This document shows, in pieces, positions 47,922-56,530 of a stretch of 64,000 nt of DNA. Numbering within the stretch: position 1 is the stretch's first letter; every line of letters starts with the position of its first letter. The position numbers and the translations under genes were made by a program. Source of the stretch: a bacterium (GTDB taxonomy: Bacteria; Planctomycetota; Planctomycetia; Planctomycetales; Planctomycetaceae); assembly GCA_016125225.1 (NCBI GenBank), contig WGME01000009.1, positions 335,208 to 399,207 on the forward strand, in the 5' to 3' direction. The notes beneath the pieces were generated by a model that worked only from the letters and a program-made list of their open reading frames with translations, was not told the origin of the DNA and did no database searches.

Positions 47922-49463
47922 ATGATAGCGAGCGATGAAAGTGCCGCGCCTACTCGCGCAGCGCCAGCACAGGTTCTTATTGTGGGGGCCGGGCCAACCG
48001 GCCTTGTGCTTGCGCTGTGGCTTGCCCGATCCGGCGTCCCGGTCCGCATCATCGACATTAAGGCTGGCCCCGGCGAGGCGTCGCGGGCGATGGTCGCCCA
48101 CGCCCGCACTCTGGAGTTCTACCGCCAGCTTGGCTTCGCGGACGCGGTGGTCGCGGGCGGTGTGCGGCTGGAGGCGATCCACCTACAGAAGGCTGGCCAC
48201 CAGTTCGCGGAACTCCCGCTTCGGGACATGGGTACCGGAATCACGCCATTCCCATTCATGCTCGCTTACCCGCAGGACGACCACGAGCGGCTGCTGGTCG
48301 AAAAGCTCCGGGAGGCCGGGGTTGCGGTCGATTGGAACACCGAATTGGTCGAGTTTGGGCCTGCTGAGGATCGTGTGCGAGTGACCCTCCGCCGCGACGG
48401 CAACATCGACAACGTCGAATACAACTACCTTTGCGGGTGCGACGGGGCGCACAGCCGGGTCCGGCACGGACTCGGACTCAGCTTCGTGGGCGGTACGTAC
48501 GAGAACCTCTACTACGTCGCAGACGTGCAAGTCGAGGGCGGTTTCCGACGAGACGGATTCGTAAACTTCGCCGGGGACGGATTCGTCTTGATGCTGCCGG
48601 TGCATAGCAGTGGCATGCAGCGGCTGATCGGTATCGTGCCCTCCGAGCACTCCGGCAGGAACGAACTAAAGTTCGACGATGTCCGTGGGTACGCCGAGCG
48701 ACTCATCGGTGTCCGAGTGACGGAGGTGAACTGGTTTTCGACGTACCGAGTCCACCACCGGGTGACAGAAAAATTCCAGGTCGATCGCTGCTTCTTGGCC
48801 GGCGACGCGGCCCATGTACACAGTCCGGTCGGCGGCCAGGGGATGAACACTGGGATCGGGGACGCGGTAAACCTGGCGTGGAAGCTGGCGTCCGTAGTAA
48901 ATGGCCGGGCCGCCCCATCGCTTCTCGACACTTATGAGCCGGAGCGGCACCCGTTCGCCCTGTCACTCGTAAAGACTACCGACCGGGTGTTCGCGCTGGT
49001 GGCCGGGCACGGGCTTACCGGGCGGCTGTTTCGCACTGCAGTCCTCCCATTCCTCGTCCCGGCCTTCGTGTGGTTCTCACGTGCCCGACGGCTGCTCTTC
49101 AGACTTGTCTCCCAGGTTCGGATCAATTACCGCGGACGTCCACTCGCCGCTGGCGCTGTAGGAACTGTGCATGGGGGGGACCGGCTGCCGTGGGTGCAGG
49201 GCGGCGACAACTTCGACCCGCTCCGCTCGCGAGAATGGCAAATCCACGTCTATGGCAAGGTAGATCCTCAGTTTCGAGAGCTGGCTGGTGGCCTCGCCTT
49301 AGCGATCTACGAATTCCCATGGTCGGAAGCGGCCGGACATGCTGGACTCAATCGAAATGGGATCTACTTGGTCCGGCCCGACGGGTACGTAGCGCTTGCC
49401 TGTCCTACGGAGGCCCGGCTATCCGAATTCGTCGCTCGGCATAGGTTGAAGTTCGATCATTGA
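47922..49463 (+). CDS. FAD-dependent aromatic monooxygenase (PheA/TfdB type)
   Basis: The 513-residue protein has the dinucleotide site VGAGPTG (21-27), the DG motif GCDGAHSRVRHG, and the FAD ribityl motif CFLAGDAAHVHSPVGGQGMN. A C-terminal thioredoxin-like domain, shorter than in phenol hydroxylases, follows. Such enzymes hydroxylate phenolic or polyketide substrates using NAD(P)H and oxygen. The gene is followed by a chlorite-dismutase-family gene 81 bp later. The substrate cannot be told from sequence. Confidence 0.9.
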   Translation: MIASDESAAPTRAAPAQVLIVGAGPTGLVLALWLARSGVPVRIIDIKAGPGEASRAMVAHARTLEFYRQLGFADAVVAGGVRLEAIHLQKAGHQFAELPLRDMGTGITPFPFMLAYPQDDHERLLVEKLREAGVAVDWNTELVEFGPAEDRVRVTLRRDGNIDNVEYNYLCGCDGAHSRVRHGLGLSFVGGTYENLYYVADVQVEGGFRRDGFVNFAGDGFVLMLPVHSSGMQRLIGIVPSEHSGRNELKFDDVRGYAERLIGVRVTEVNWFSTYRVHHRVTEKFQVDRCFLAGDAAHVHSPVGGQGMNTGIGDAVNLAWKLASVVNGRAAPSLLDTYEPERHPFALSLVKTTDRVFALVAGHGLTGRLFRTAVLPFLVPAFVWFSRARRLLFRLVSQVRINYRGRPLAAGAVGTVHGGDRLPWVQGGDNFDPLRSREWQIHVYGKVDPQFRELAGGLALAIYEFPWSEAAGHAGLNRNGIYLVRPDGYVALACPTEARLSEFVARHRLKFDH

Positions 49464-49544
49464 CGATAACCTGTGATAGTACGATTGCATACGCGCCAAT
49501 TTGTCAGGCGCGCAACATGTCCTATGGACAAAGGAGCTGCCTCG

Positions 49545-50105
49545 GTGAACCCTCGCCTGTTCAGTTTCATAGGAGGTAATGGGAGTGGGTGGTCGGTGGT
49601 TTCGATCGAGACCGTCGTCGGCGACCCTCTCCCCGCCGTTGAGAGAGTCGACATCGTCGCCGGTGCCATCTCACAGATTCCCGATGGCGGGACCTGGATT
49701 CTGCGCGGCGTCACAAGCAACGACCGGTACGTCACGCGAGGCGAAAAGGAATCGCTCATCGCAAAGCAGGCCGCGCTGGGCCGGCCAGACGCTACACATG
49801 CCGCCCTGATCCCAATCCGAAAGAGCACCGAGTGGTGGGCGCTAACTCAGGACGAACGGCGGGCCATTTTCGAGGAGCAGTCCAGACACGTTGAGATCGG
49901 TCTGAAATATCTGCCGGCCATCGCCCGGCGGCTGCATCACTGTCGGGATCTGGGTGATGCCGAGTTATTCGACTTCCTCACATTATTCGATTACTCCAAG
50001 GCTGATTCGGCGGCGTTTGATGATTTAGTCGCCGCGCTGCGAGAGACAAAGGAGTGGAAATTCGTCGAACGGGAAATCGATATCCGCCTCGTGCGCGCGA
50101 GCTAA
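49545..50105 (+). CDS. Chlorite dismutase-family protein
   Basis: The product is about 186 residues from GTG at 49545, chosen for AAAGGAG 8 bases upstream; an ATG at 49524 is possible. The middle and C-terminus match Cld/DUF family patterns: ILRGVTSNDRYVTRGEKESL, AALIPIRKSTEWWALTQDERRAIFEEQSRHVEIGLKYLPAIARRLHHCRDLG, FDFLTLFDYSKADSAAFDDL and WKFVEREIDIRLVR. Chlorite dismutase folds bind heme through a His in the region near RRLHH. Real chlorite decomposition is only one activity of the family, so function is uncertain. Confidence 0.75.
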   Translation: MNPRLFSFIGGNGSGWSVVSIETVVGDPLPAVERVDIVAGAISQIPDGGTWILRGVTSNDRYVTRGEKESLIAKQAALGRPDATHAALIPIRKSTEWWALTQDERRAIFEEQSRHVEIGLKYLPAIARRLHHCRDLGDAELFDFLTLFDYSKADSAAFDDLVAALRETKEWKFVEREIDIRLVRAS

Positions 50106-50269
50106 TGCCCATGCCAACCGGACGCTCTGGGATGACCGGAAAAGGCGATCCACCATTCCTCGAAACGATTCACGTACATAAATCCCCTTGTTCGGCGCGA
50201 ATCATCAATCTCAGTATGTCGTTGAAGCGTGACTCCGATGCCAGCGTTGTGGTGGCAGCCAGGAAAAGT

Positions 50270-50750
50270 TCAATAGCCGGCTTTCGTCGCTTCGACGTTT
50301 TTGTGGCCGAGCAGTTCCGCACCCACAACTGACAGAACTCAAAAATCCGCATGTCGGTCCCGTAGAGCAACTCGACAACGAGTCGGTGGGCGCCTTTCTC
50401 AAGCATCGTAGCGAACAGCCGGCGGATATCATTCTTTAGATGAGCCCTGTGGACAGACGTTTCGGTCTGTTCGGTCGGACCGCATCGAGCGAGCCCAGGT
50501 TATTTTTCACGAGGTGACGGTACGGGAAGAGGAGTGCACCCAGAGCCTGGTTCTGCGTGCTCTCCGCAGCGCGGCGGTTGGCGGTCAGTTGCTTGAGGAA
50601 GACCTCAACTTCTGGCTCACCCATGTCGTTGGGGTGAATCCACCGGCCAGTGCTGTCATGATGGAACTACAGGAATTCCTCTACCCACCGTCGGTAGGTT
50701 TGGAGCGTGCGGGCGGCCAGTCGGCAGACCTTGCAGGCGGCTGTATACTG
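50270..50750 (-). pseudogene. Broken integron-type tyrosine recombinase
   Basis: Minus-strand fragments in successive frames match integron integrase. CRLAARTLQTYRRWVEEFL is followed by a stop. The next fragment is GEPEVEVFLKQLTANRRAAESTQNQALGALLFPYRHLV, and then LLYGTDMRIFEF. The last is ELLGHKNVEATKAGY, which is the conserved C-terminal box. The stretch normally between the last two is deleted and the frame shifts there. It ends at a sequence shared with the recombinase tails. No attC-like array was noticed around it. Confidence 0.7.
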
Positions 50751-50930
50751 GATGCATACAGATCGAGGAGCTTCATGTCGCCTCGTGTCCTGCGCAAAAA
50801 ATGCTCAGTCATTCCCGCGGTCAAATCAAACTAATCCCCATGGCCCCACGGAGATTGACATTCGGTTGCCAACTTGTATTCTAAGGGCATTAGATCTGGC
50901 GAATCACAATCGGAAGAGGATGTTTACTGG

Positions 50931-51542
50931 ATGCGACTGTTACTCGCTTTGGTGCTCGCAGTGGTCGGAACTGTTGCCGTCGCGGCCGACCCGCCGGCAA
51001 AAGGTGATGTCGTCCCCGCCGTCCAGAAGGGCGGGTACGTCCTTTTCCTCCGCCACCCACAGAGCAACCCCGACCAGGCCGACACCGACCCGCTGAACCT
51101 TGACAACGTCAACGCCCAGCGGCACCTGACCGACGCCGGTCGCGAGCAGGCCAAGGCGCTCGGGCTGGCCCTCAAGAAGCTCAAGGTTCCGGTCGGCAAG
51201 GTACTGGCGAGCAAGTTCCATCGCACCCAAGAAACCGCCAAGCTGCTCGACCTCGGCGAGGTGGAAACGTCGGTCGATGTGACCGAGGGCGGGCTAGTGG
51301 TGTCGCCGAAGGAGAACCAGCGGCGGGCAGCCGCCCTCCGCAAGCTGCTCGGTACCACCCCGCTGGAGGGTAAGAATGTCGTGATCGTAAGCCACAAGCC
51401 AAACCTTCAGGACGCGGCCGGGAAGGAGTTCGGCGATCTGGGCGAGGGCGAGCTGGTGGTGTTCCAGCCGCTCGGGGACGGGAAGTTTAAGTTGGTAGCC
51501 CGCGTACACCCGTCGGCCATGTGGTCGGAGTGGGCCAAGTAG
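50931..51542 (+). CDS. Exported histidine phosphatase (SixA/PGAM-like)
   Basis: The 203-residue product starts at MRLLLALVLAVVG, chosen because it gives a clear signal peptide (cleavage near VAVAA/DPP). The catalytic RHP motif is in YVLFLRHPQSNPDQ, then LTDAGREQAKAL, VLASKFHRTQETAKLL and the second His in VIVSHKPNLQDA. That is the phosphoglycerate-mutase/phosphohistidine-phosphatase pattern; the usual RHG is RHP here. The export signal suggests a periplasmic phosphatase role. The gene sits between the integrase remnant and the second serine recombinase. Confidence 0.85.
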   Translation: MRLLLALVLAVVGTVAVAADPPAKGDVVPAVQKGGYVLFLRHPQSNPDQADTDPLNLDNVNAQRHLTDAGREQAKALGLALKKLKVPVGKVLASKFHRTQETAKLLDLGEVETSVDVTEGGLVVSPKENQRRAAALRKLLGTTPLEGKNVVIVSHKPNLQDAAGKEFGDLGEGELVVFQPLGDGKFKLVARVHPSAMWSEWAK

Positions 51543-51612
51543 CTTGCTGCAAAGGCACGCCGCACTCGACTGGCCAGCAAAACCGGGCGGGCAGGTGAGT
51601 TCGTTCCTAGAA

Positions 51613-53688
51613 TCATTTCCCATCTGTAGATGGGCAGAGAAACCGCCGCAATCCGGCTTCCCAGCCCCGGACTCCGGCCAGGAAAAGTTCAATAGCCGTC
51701 TTGTCGCCCCGATTGGTATTTCCTAACGACTCATCCTCTTGGCTTGAGTCGTCTGGACATTTGGTGCCTGCACTCCCGCTTTTTGCGGCGGGTTGTGCAG
51801 TACCGGATGTCTGGTGAAGTGCCCGTCGTCCGGTTGGTCCAGCGTATTTTCTGATTGGAGCAGTGGCGTTACCGGTCGTCAAGATGGCTTGTCGCAGTTT
51901 GTTGAGGACCCGCTTCTTTTTCTTCTCGGGCGAGAATTGCAGATAGAGTTGCACATTCATGCGTCGAAAGAGTTCGGTGATTGCCGGGAGATTTTCCACA
52001 GATTCGGCAAGTTTTGGCAGTTGATCCAAGAGATTCAGGCAGGCCGTCAATCGGTCATCGGGTTTCTCGGATGGTCGTGGGGCTGCCGCTTCTAATGCCT
52101 GCAAGTCTGCTCGTAGTTGGTCTGCCTGCGATTTCAACTGTCGTAGTTCGGCTTGAAAGACTTCAACCATCTCCGGGCCGTTTGCGTAGACCATGTTGCG
52201 AGTTACCTGGTTGATCTGGCTTTCTCGCTGGCTGAGTTCGGATCGCTTCGCTTCGATTGCGGTAGACGCCGCCGGATGGGTGCTGGCCGACGCGCGCAGT
52301 TTTTCTTGCAATCGGCTGACCATCAGTTCTCGAAAGTGCGGTGCCTGTAATTGCTGGCGAATTGCTGCCAACACGAACCGCGTGGCTTGTGGTCCATGAA
52401 CCCAATTATGGTCGCAATGATCGCCATTGGATTGCAGATAGTAGCCGCAGGTATAACGGAATGTCCCCGAGAGCGGCACGCGGTACATCGGCCACCCGCA
52501 GGCCATATCAAAGACGCGTCCACCCAAAGGATTCTGATCAGGATTTCGGGAACGTGGCTTGCCTCGCTGAGTTCCCCCGCGAGTGTTCAGCAGGTTCTGC
52601 AGTCGTTCGACCTGATCGACCGGCACAATCGGCTCAAAATGGGCTGGGGCTGAAATCCGTTCCGACTCCTGATTCTGCACGACCTTGGGGCGTTTGCCAT
52701 GTCCATAGTCCTCGGATTCCAACAGCCGAGGCCCATTGGTCGAGAGCCGTCGCCGGTCTCCCATCGCGCGCCGGCCATAGATGGTCACGGCTCGCAACAG
52801 CGGATTTCGGGCGATGCCGGTAATGGTCGTCGCATGCCATAGACCGCTCACGGCGTGCAGTACTCCCCCGTCCCTTCGCATCCGTCCTGCGTCAGGTGAG
52901 GGAATCCCTTCCTGATTCAATTGCTTGGCAATGCGATTTGCAGGTACTGATTCCAACATAGACAGGATGCGTCGGATCAAATCCAGTTCGTGGTCGGGGC
53001 CAGGAAGCCAGACCACATGATGCCCTGCCTGCCGCACGATCTCGCCATCCTGTAGAGGTCGCACAACTCGACCGCTACCATCGACGAGAACACGACGAAA
53101 ACCGAAGGGGGGCCTGCCACCGGTCGAAAAGCCCCGTCGTGCCAGCTGAATCTGGGCATGCAGCATCTTTTCGGCGAGGTCATCCCGGAACCGACCGCTG
53201 TTGTCGTAGTCAATATAGGCGGAAATCGCTTCACCAAGATCTTGACGCTGACCCCGTCGCAGGGGCGGTAGAATCTTGTCATGGAAAACCAGTGTGACAC
53301 CGCTGCTGCGAAATTCGGCCTCCATCCGCACTCCATCAGCTGCGTCATCGGGACGGGCCAGTCGATCACGGCGGAAAATGAACAGGTGCGTGATATCTTG
53401 ATCATGTTGGATCACATGACGAAGTGCATCCAAGGCCGGTCGTGATAACCGGTTCCCGCACACGGCATTGTCAAAGTACAAATCACCGCGCTGAGGTTCA
53501 CCACCAGCCATCATCTGGTGCATGGCTTCAGGTGTGCCGGAAAAACGAACGCCGAGTTCGCGAGCCCGACTGGCGGCCCATTCGACATAGGAAGCTGGCG
53601 ACTGTTCATGCCTGCCGCCACTGTCACGCATGTAGAAACAGCCTCGCCCACCCGATGTGGGACGTGATTGGGAGGCAGTCTGACTCAT
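51613..53688 (-). CDS. Second large serine recombinase
   Basis: The 691-residue protein starts MSQTASQSRPTSGGRG. The resolvase domain has catalytic S23 in FYMRDSGGRHEQSP and FIFRRDRLARPDD. The Recombinase domain follows near RRGFSTGGRPPFGFRR, then a zinc ribbon (CGWPMYR...CGYYLQ...CDHNW), a coiled coil (RQLKSQADQLRADLQALE) and a basic tail NRGDKTAIELFLAGVRGWEAG. That tail recurs in a remnant at 43.6 kb. The start overlaps the gene at 53685-54191 by 4 bp. It is longer than most site-specific recombinases and unrelated in sequence detail to the one at the tRNA. Confidence 0.9.
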   Translation of the reverse strand: MSQTASQSRPTSGGRGCFYMRDSGGRHEQSPASYVEWAASRARELGVRFSGTPEAMHQMMAGGEPQRGDLYFDNAVCGNRLSRPALDALRHVIQHDQDITHLFIFRRDRLARPDDAADGVRMEAEFRSSGVTLVFHDKILPPLRRGQRQDLGEAISAYIDYDNSGRFRDDLAEKMLHAQIQLARRGFSTGGRPPFGFRRVLVDGSGRVVRPLQDGEIVRQAGHHVVWLPGPDHELDLIRRILSMLESVPANRIAKQLNQEGIPSPDAGRMRRDGGVLHAVSGLWHATTITGIARNPLLRAVTIYGRRAMGDRRRLSTNGPRLLESEDYGHGKRPKVVQNQESERISAPAHFEPIVPVDQVERLQNLLNTRGGTQRGKPRSRNPDQNPLGGRVFDMACGWPMYRVPLSGTFRYTCGYYLQSNGDHCDHNWVHGPQATRFVLAAIRQQLQAPHFRELMVSRLQEKLRASASTHPAASTAIEAKRSELSQRESQINQVTRNMVYANGPEMVEVFQAELRQLKSQADQLRADLQALEAAAPRPSEKPDDRLTACLNLLDQLPKLAESVENLPAITELFRRMNVQLYLQFSPEKKKKRVLNKLRQAILTTGNATAPIRKYAGPTGRRALHQTSGTAQPAAKSGSAGTKCPDDSSQEDESLGNTNRGDKTAIELFLAGVRGWEAGLRRFLCPSTDGK

Positions 53689-54191
53689 GAGCGAGGATCC
53701 CTTTGAATTTGCTGAATGAAAAAGTCACAGAGGGCATCAATAAACTCCGCGTCAACCTCGCTGATCACAGCGATGTCGGCCAGCGCTGGCATCTCATGGA
53801 CTGACCAAACAAAGTGTTCGTGATGGATCCGCAAGATTCGGGCCGAGATTTGGGCGAGATACCGGTCCAACTCCTGGTAGTCTCCCTGTACAAAGTCACC
53901 GCAGACTCGGTGAAGCAACTGCGTGGAGGTCGGGAGATCATTTTCTTGTATCCAGGGAATGCTGAGCGACTCCCAGCGCAGTAATCGAAGTGCCATGCCG
54001 ATCCCGGTCAGTATGGTTGATGGAAGGAAGATAGTTTCGGGGCATAAGCCTGACGGGGAGATCTGGGCCAATAGCTCGCGCACAAAGGTCTGCACTTCGT
54101 CCGCGTCACGTTCGGCCAGTTCACGAACAGCTAGGAGGTATTCCTGTGGAAACAAATTCTCTGGCAGGGGCGTAGCGGCAGGCAGATCCAT
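53685..54191 (-). CDS. Recombinase-associated hypothetical protein
   Basis: The 168-residue product begins MDLPAATPLPENLFPQ. It is mostly helical (AVRELAERDADEVQTFVRELLAQI; LDRYLAQISARILRIHHEHFVW) and ends FIDALCDFFIQQIQRDPRS. The 4-bp overlap with the recombinase start implies co-translation, the same design as the small gene coupled to the first serine recombinase. It may control directionality or assembly of the recombinase; that is inferred from position only. Confidence 0.75.
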   Translation of the reverse strand: MDLPAATPLPENLFPQEYLLAVRELAERDADEVQTFVRELLAQISPSGLCPETIFLPSTILTGIGMALRLLRWESLSIPWIQENDLPTSTQLLHRVCGDFVQGDYQELDRYLAQISARILRIHHEHFVWSVHEMPALADIAVISEVDAEFIDALCDFFIQQIQRDPRS

Positions 54192-54352
54192 ATGCTCAAT
54201 CTCAGTGAGTTGGCGTGAAAAACCAACATTGATTGTTCCAGCGGATCGAGCAGCAGATCAATATCGAGAGGACTGATATTTCGTAGAGAACGCAAAAAAC
54301 TCTGTTTAGCAGAAATTCCGTAAAGCATTTCCACAACGGCTGTTGCGAACAT
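54131..54352 (-). CDS. Possible small protein upstream of the recombinase operon
   Basis: The frame gives 73 residues starting MFATAVVEMLYGISAKQSFL, with a credible helical stretch and RNISPLDIDLLLDPLEQS. It overlaps the next gene by 61 bp and lacks a ribosome site. It could be real but small, or a chance frame. The alternative frame at 54202-54393 looks worse. Confidence 0.3.
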   Translation of the reverse strand: MFATAVVEMLYGISAKQSFLRSLRNISPLDIDLLLDPLEQSMLVFHANSLRLSIWICLPLRPCQRICFHRNTS

Positions 54353-54473
54353 TTTCTCGGCACGGGATGGCTAGCCCGAGATTTTGTGGTCATATGAACA
54401 TCGCAGTTTCGGGAATTCGATTGTGGCTGCTGTTGAATACGGCTGATTCAGGCGCGACTGCCAAGCCACGATC

Positions 54474-54677
54474 TCAGCGACTTTCCTGCTGCGGTTTGGC
54501 CGTTGGACGCTTGAGGTTTATTGGTGGTTTTGTCGAGCGCTTCTGGGGTTCGCGGCGCCACATTTCGGCTAAAGCCTCGCCCACCATGTCGCTGAAGACT
54601 CTCTCAGCGAGTGTTAATGATGTCTCGGATTCTTCAGACCTGAGATCAGATCGATGGCTCTGTGAATCGTTAAGCAT
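54474..54677 (-). CDS. Small hypothetical protein upstream of the recombinase operon
   Basis: The product is 67 residues from MLNDSQSHRSDLRSE, with AGAGGAACC upstream. A charged N-terminus leads to a helix (ETSLTLAERVFSDMVGEALAEMW) and a basic, Pro/Lys-rich tail ending PTAKPQQESR. The tail suggests nucleic-acid binding. It lies in line with the second recombinase genes. Confidence 0.55.
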   Translation of the reverse strand: MLNDSQSHRSDLRSEESETSLTLAERVFSDMVGEALAEMWRREPQKRSTKPPINLKRPTAKPQQESR

Positions 54678-54926
54678 GCAAGTGGTTCCTCTGGTGGAGA
54701 GAATTATTCCGGTCAAGTGAGGGGTAACATTCCTCATAGGTATATGACGCACTTGAACAGGAAGTTTAGTCTTCTCCGCACTCACGACAGAGTGCGGCCA
54801 ATCCTGGCTTTTGGTCTGTGTCTGATCCGAACGATTTGGTAATCTCAAGACACAGAGATCAAATGTCTGACCGGGGCATGAAGAACCATTCCACTGTTAC
54901 GGTGGCCAGAGAATACTTGGAGTCAT

Positions 54927-54994
54927 TTACACCCGCTTGATGAGTCTCGGGCTTATGTTGGAGCGTAAGCCCGAGACTCATCAAGCGGGTGTAA
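54927..54994. repeat. Perfect 29-bp inverted repeat with 10-base loop
   Basis: The arms at 54927-54955 and 54966-54994 are exact reverse complements; the core GATGAGTCTCGGGC is mirrored as GCCCGAGACTCATC. The loop is TGTTGGAGCG. It lies in the gene-poor gap 54680-55440 between the recombinase operon and the WYL regulator. The stem is far longer than a normal terminator and no T-run follows. It could extrude as a cruciform, serve as a recombination site, or make a double-stranded RNA. Confidence 0.85.
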
Positions 54995-55122
54995 TCGCTA
55001 TAATTGCAATCAAGACATGAATTTGCACCATTGTCAGAGGTGGTCTTGCACTGCATGAACTCTGAAACAACGACTGAAAGCAGCTCCATGGCGTTGACGC
55101 AGTTCACACTGTAGGTGACTGA

Positions 55123-55356
55123 TTAGGGCTGTAGCGGCTTTGTCAGATACGTCATGAATTCAATGGTGAAACCGAACCGATTCCCTCCGGAAACCGACTT
55201 ATAACGCCCCCGACGGTCCGGACCATTGGTATAGCCGGGAGGTTGTGGGTCGTAAGAAGTTTTATGACACCGAGCACAACCTTCACTGATGGCTGAATAA
55301 CGACTGGCTACCCAGTCGAGATACCCGCCTGACCACTTGCTACAACAACTGAACAC
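55123..55356 (-). CDS. Possible small Cys-rich protein with a CxxCH motif
   Basis: The frame from a GTG encodes 77 residues with CARCHKTSYDPQPPGY, a heme-c type CxxCH, and a C-terminus FTIEFMTYLTKPLQP. The stretch upstream of the GTG stays open and includes a CHGC motif, so this may be the end of a decayed cytochrome-like gene. No good start signal is present. Confidence 0.3.
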   Translation of the reverse strand: MFSCCSKWSGGYLDWVASRYSAISEGCARCHKTSYDPQPPGYTNGPDRRGRYKSVSGGNRFGFTIEFMTYLTKPLQP

Positions 55357-55443
55357 CAGTAACGTAAGACGCGATCGGGCCTGTCGCTTGGATAATCTGT
55401 TCCGTACACAGCCATGACAGGCTGGTCAGTGAGCGGGCCCAAG

Positions 55444-56502
55444 ATGGCAGATTCTGTACAACTGCTGCGCCAATGGACGATTCTGCGGATGCTCTCCGCA
55501 CGTCGGCATGGGGCCACGCTGAAAGAATTGGCCAACGAAACCTGCGTTTCGCAGAAGACCATTCTTCGAGATCTGCGGCTCATGCAACGACTGGCATTTC
55601 CGGTAACGGAGACGGTCGGGGCTCACGGCCGCAAACATTGGACGATGGAAAACGTCGATGGCTTGCCCGGATTGACATTCTCCCTCGAAGAAGCCGCTGC
55701 ACTGTACCTGGGCCGGCAATTTCTAGAAGGCTTGGCCGGGACGCTGTTCTGGCAGGGAGCCCAGAGTGCCTTCACCAAGATTCGGGCTGCCCTCGGGGAA
55801 CCGGCCTTGAGACATCTGCAAAAACTGGCCGTCAGTTTCTATCTCACGTCGCACGCACTAATTGATTATCAATCGCGCGGCACGATGATCGATGATCTCA
55901 TGATCGCGATTGAGGACCGTAAACTCACGGTCATTACCTACCAGAGTCTGCGGGCGACTGAACCGGTCACCCTGTATGACATTCATCCCTACGCGATGGT
56001 GCATCATCGCGGTGCGCTCTACATCATCGCCTGGTCTAAAGACCACGAAGAAATTCGCACATTCAAAATCGACCGTATCGCTTCAGCGACTCTCCACGGT
56101 TTACAGTTTGAACGTCCTGTCGATTTTCATCCCGCCGAATACCTGGCCCATTCGTTCGGCATCTTCGCAGGCGATGGCCCGCCACAGACCGTTCGAGTCC
56201 GCTTTGTCGCCCAGGTCGTGCGCATTCTGGAAGAGAAACAGTTCCATCCGTCCCAACGACTCTTCCCCCAACGGGATGGCCATGTGCTGGCCGAATACAC
56301 CCTTTCCAGTTTCGAGGAGTTCACGTCGTGGATTCTCAGCTTCGGCCCCATGGCAGAAGTGCTGGAACCAGAGGCATTACGAGAGGCCCTTGCAACGGCA
56401 TTGACAAAAGCCCTAGATCAATATGATCTCAAGTCAAATTCCGGTTCGTTGCCGCGTGCAAAGAGATTTCACGGCCAAATTTCACGTAATGAGGTCGAGT
56501 AA
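55444..56502 (+). CDS. WYL-domain transcriptional regulator of the CRISPR-Cas locus
   Basis: The product is about 352 residues from MADSVQLLRQWTIL; a start 30 bp earlier is possible. The N-terminal HTH reads RHGATLKELANETCVSQKTILRDLRLM. The middle region is helical, and the WYL domain lies around LTVITYQSLRATEPVTLYDIHPYAMVHHRGALYIIAWSKDHEEIRTFKIDRI. The C-terminal WCX extension follows. WYL proteins bind nucleic-acid-like ligands and often control CRISPR-Cas or phage-defence genes. It lies 28 bp before cas3 on the same strand. Confidence 0.88.
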   Translation: MADSVQLLRQWTILRMLSARRHGATLKELANETCVSQKTILRDLRLMQRLAFPVTETVGAHGRKHWTMENVDGLPGLTFSLEEAAALYLGRQFLEGLAGTLFWQGAQSAFTKIRAALGEPALRHLQKLAVSFYLTSHALIDYQSRGTMIDDLMIAIEDRKLTVITYQSLRATEPVTLYDIHPYAMVHHRGALYIIAWSKDHEEIRTFKIDRIASATLHGLQFERPVDFHPAEYLAHSFGIFAGDGPPQTVRVRFVAQVVRILEEKQFHPSQRLFPQRDGHVLAEYTLSSFEEFTSWILSFGPMAEVLEPEALREALATALTKALDQYDLKSNSGSLPRAKRFHGQISRNEVE

Positions 56503-56530
56503 TTCCTTCGGTTAAAGCAAGAGTACAATA

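Noticed and set aside
49473..49544. N-terminal extension of the chlorite-dismutase-like gene
   Set aside because: No Shine-Dalgarno and unlike family N-termini; the GTG at 49545 has AAAGGAG upstream.
50054..50332. A plus-strand 92-residue frame
   Set aside because: Overlaps the 3' part of the integrase pseudogene on the other strand and has no coding character.
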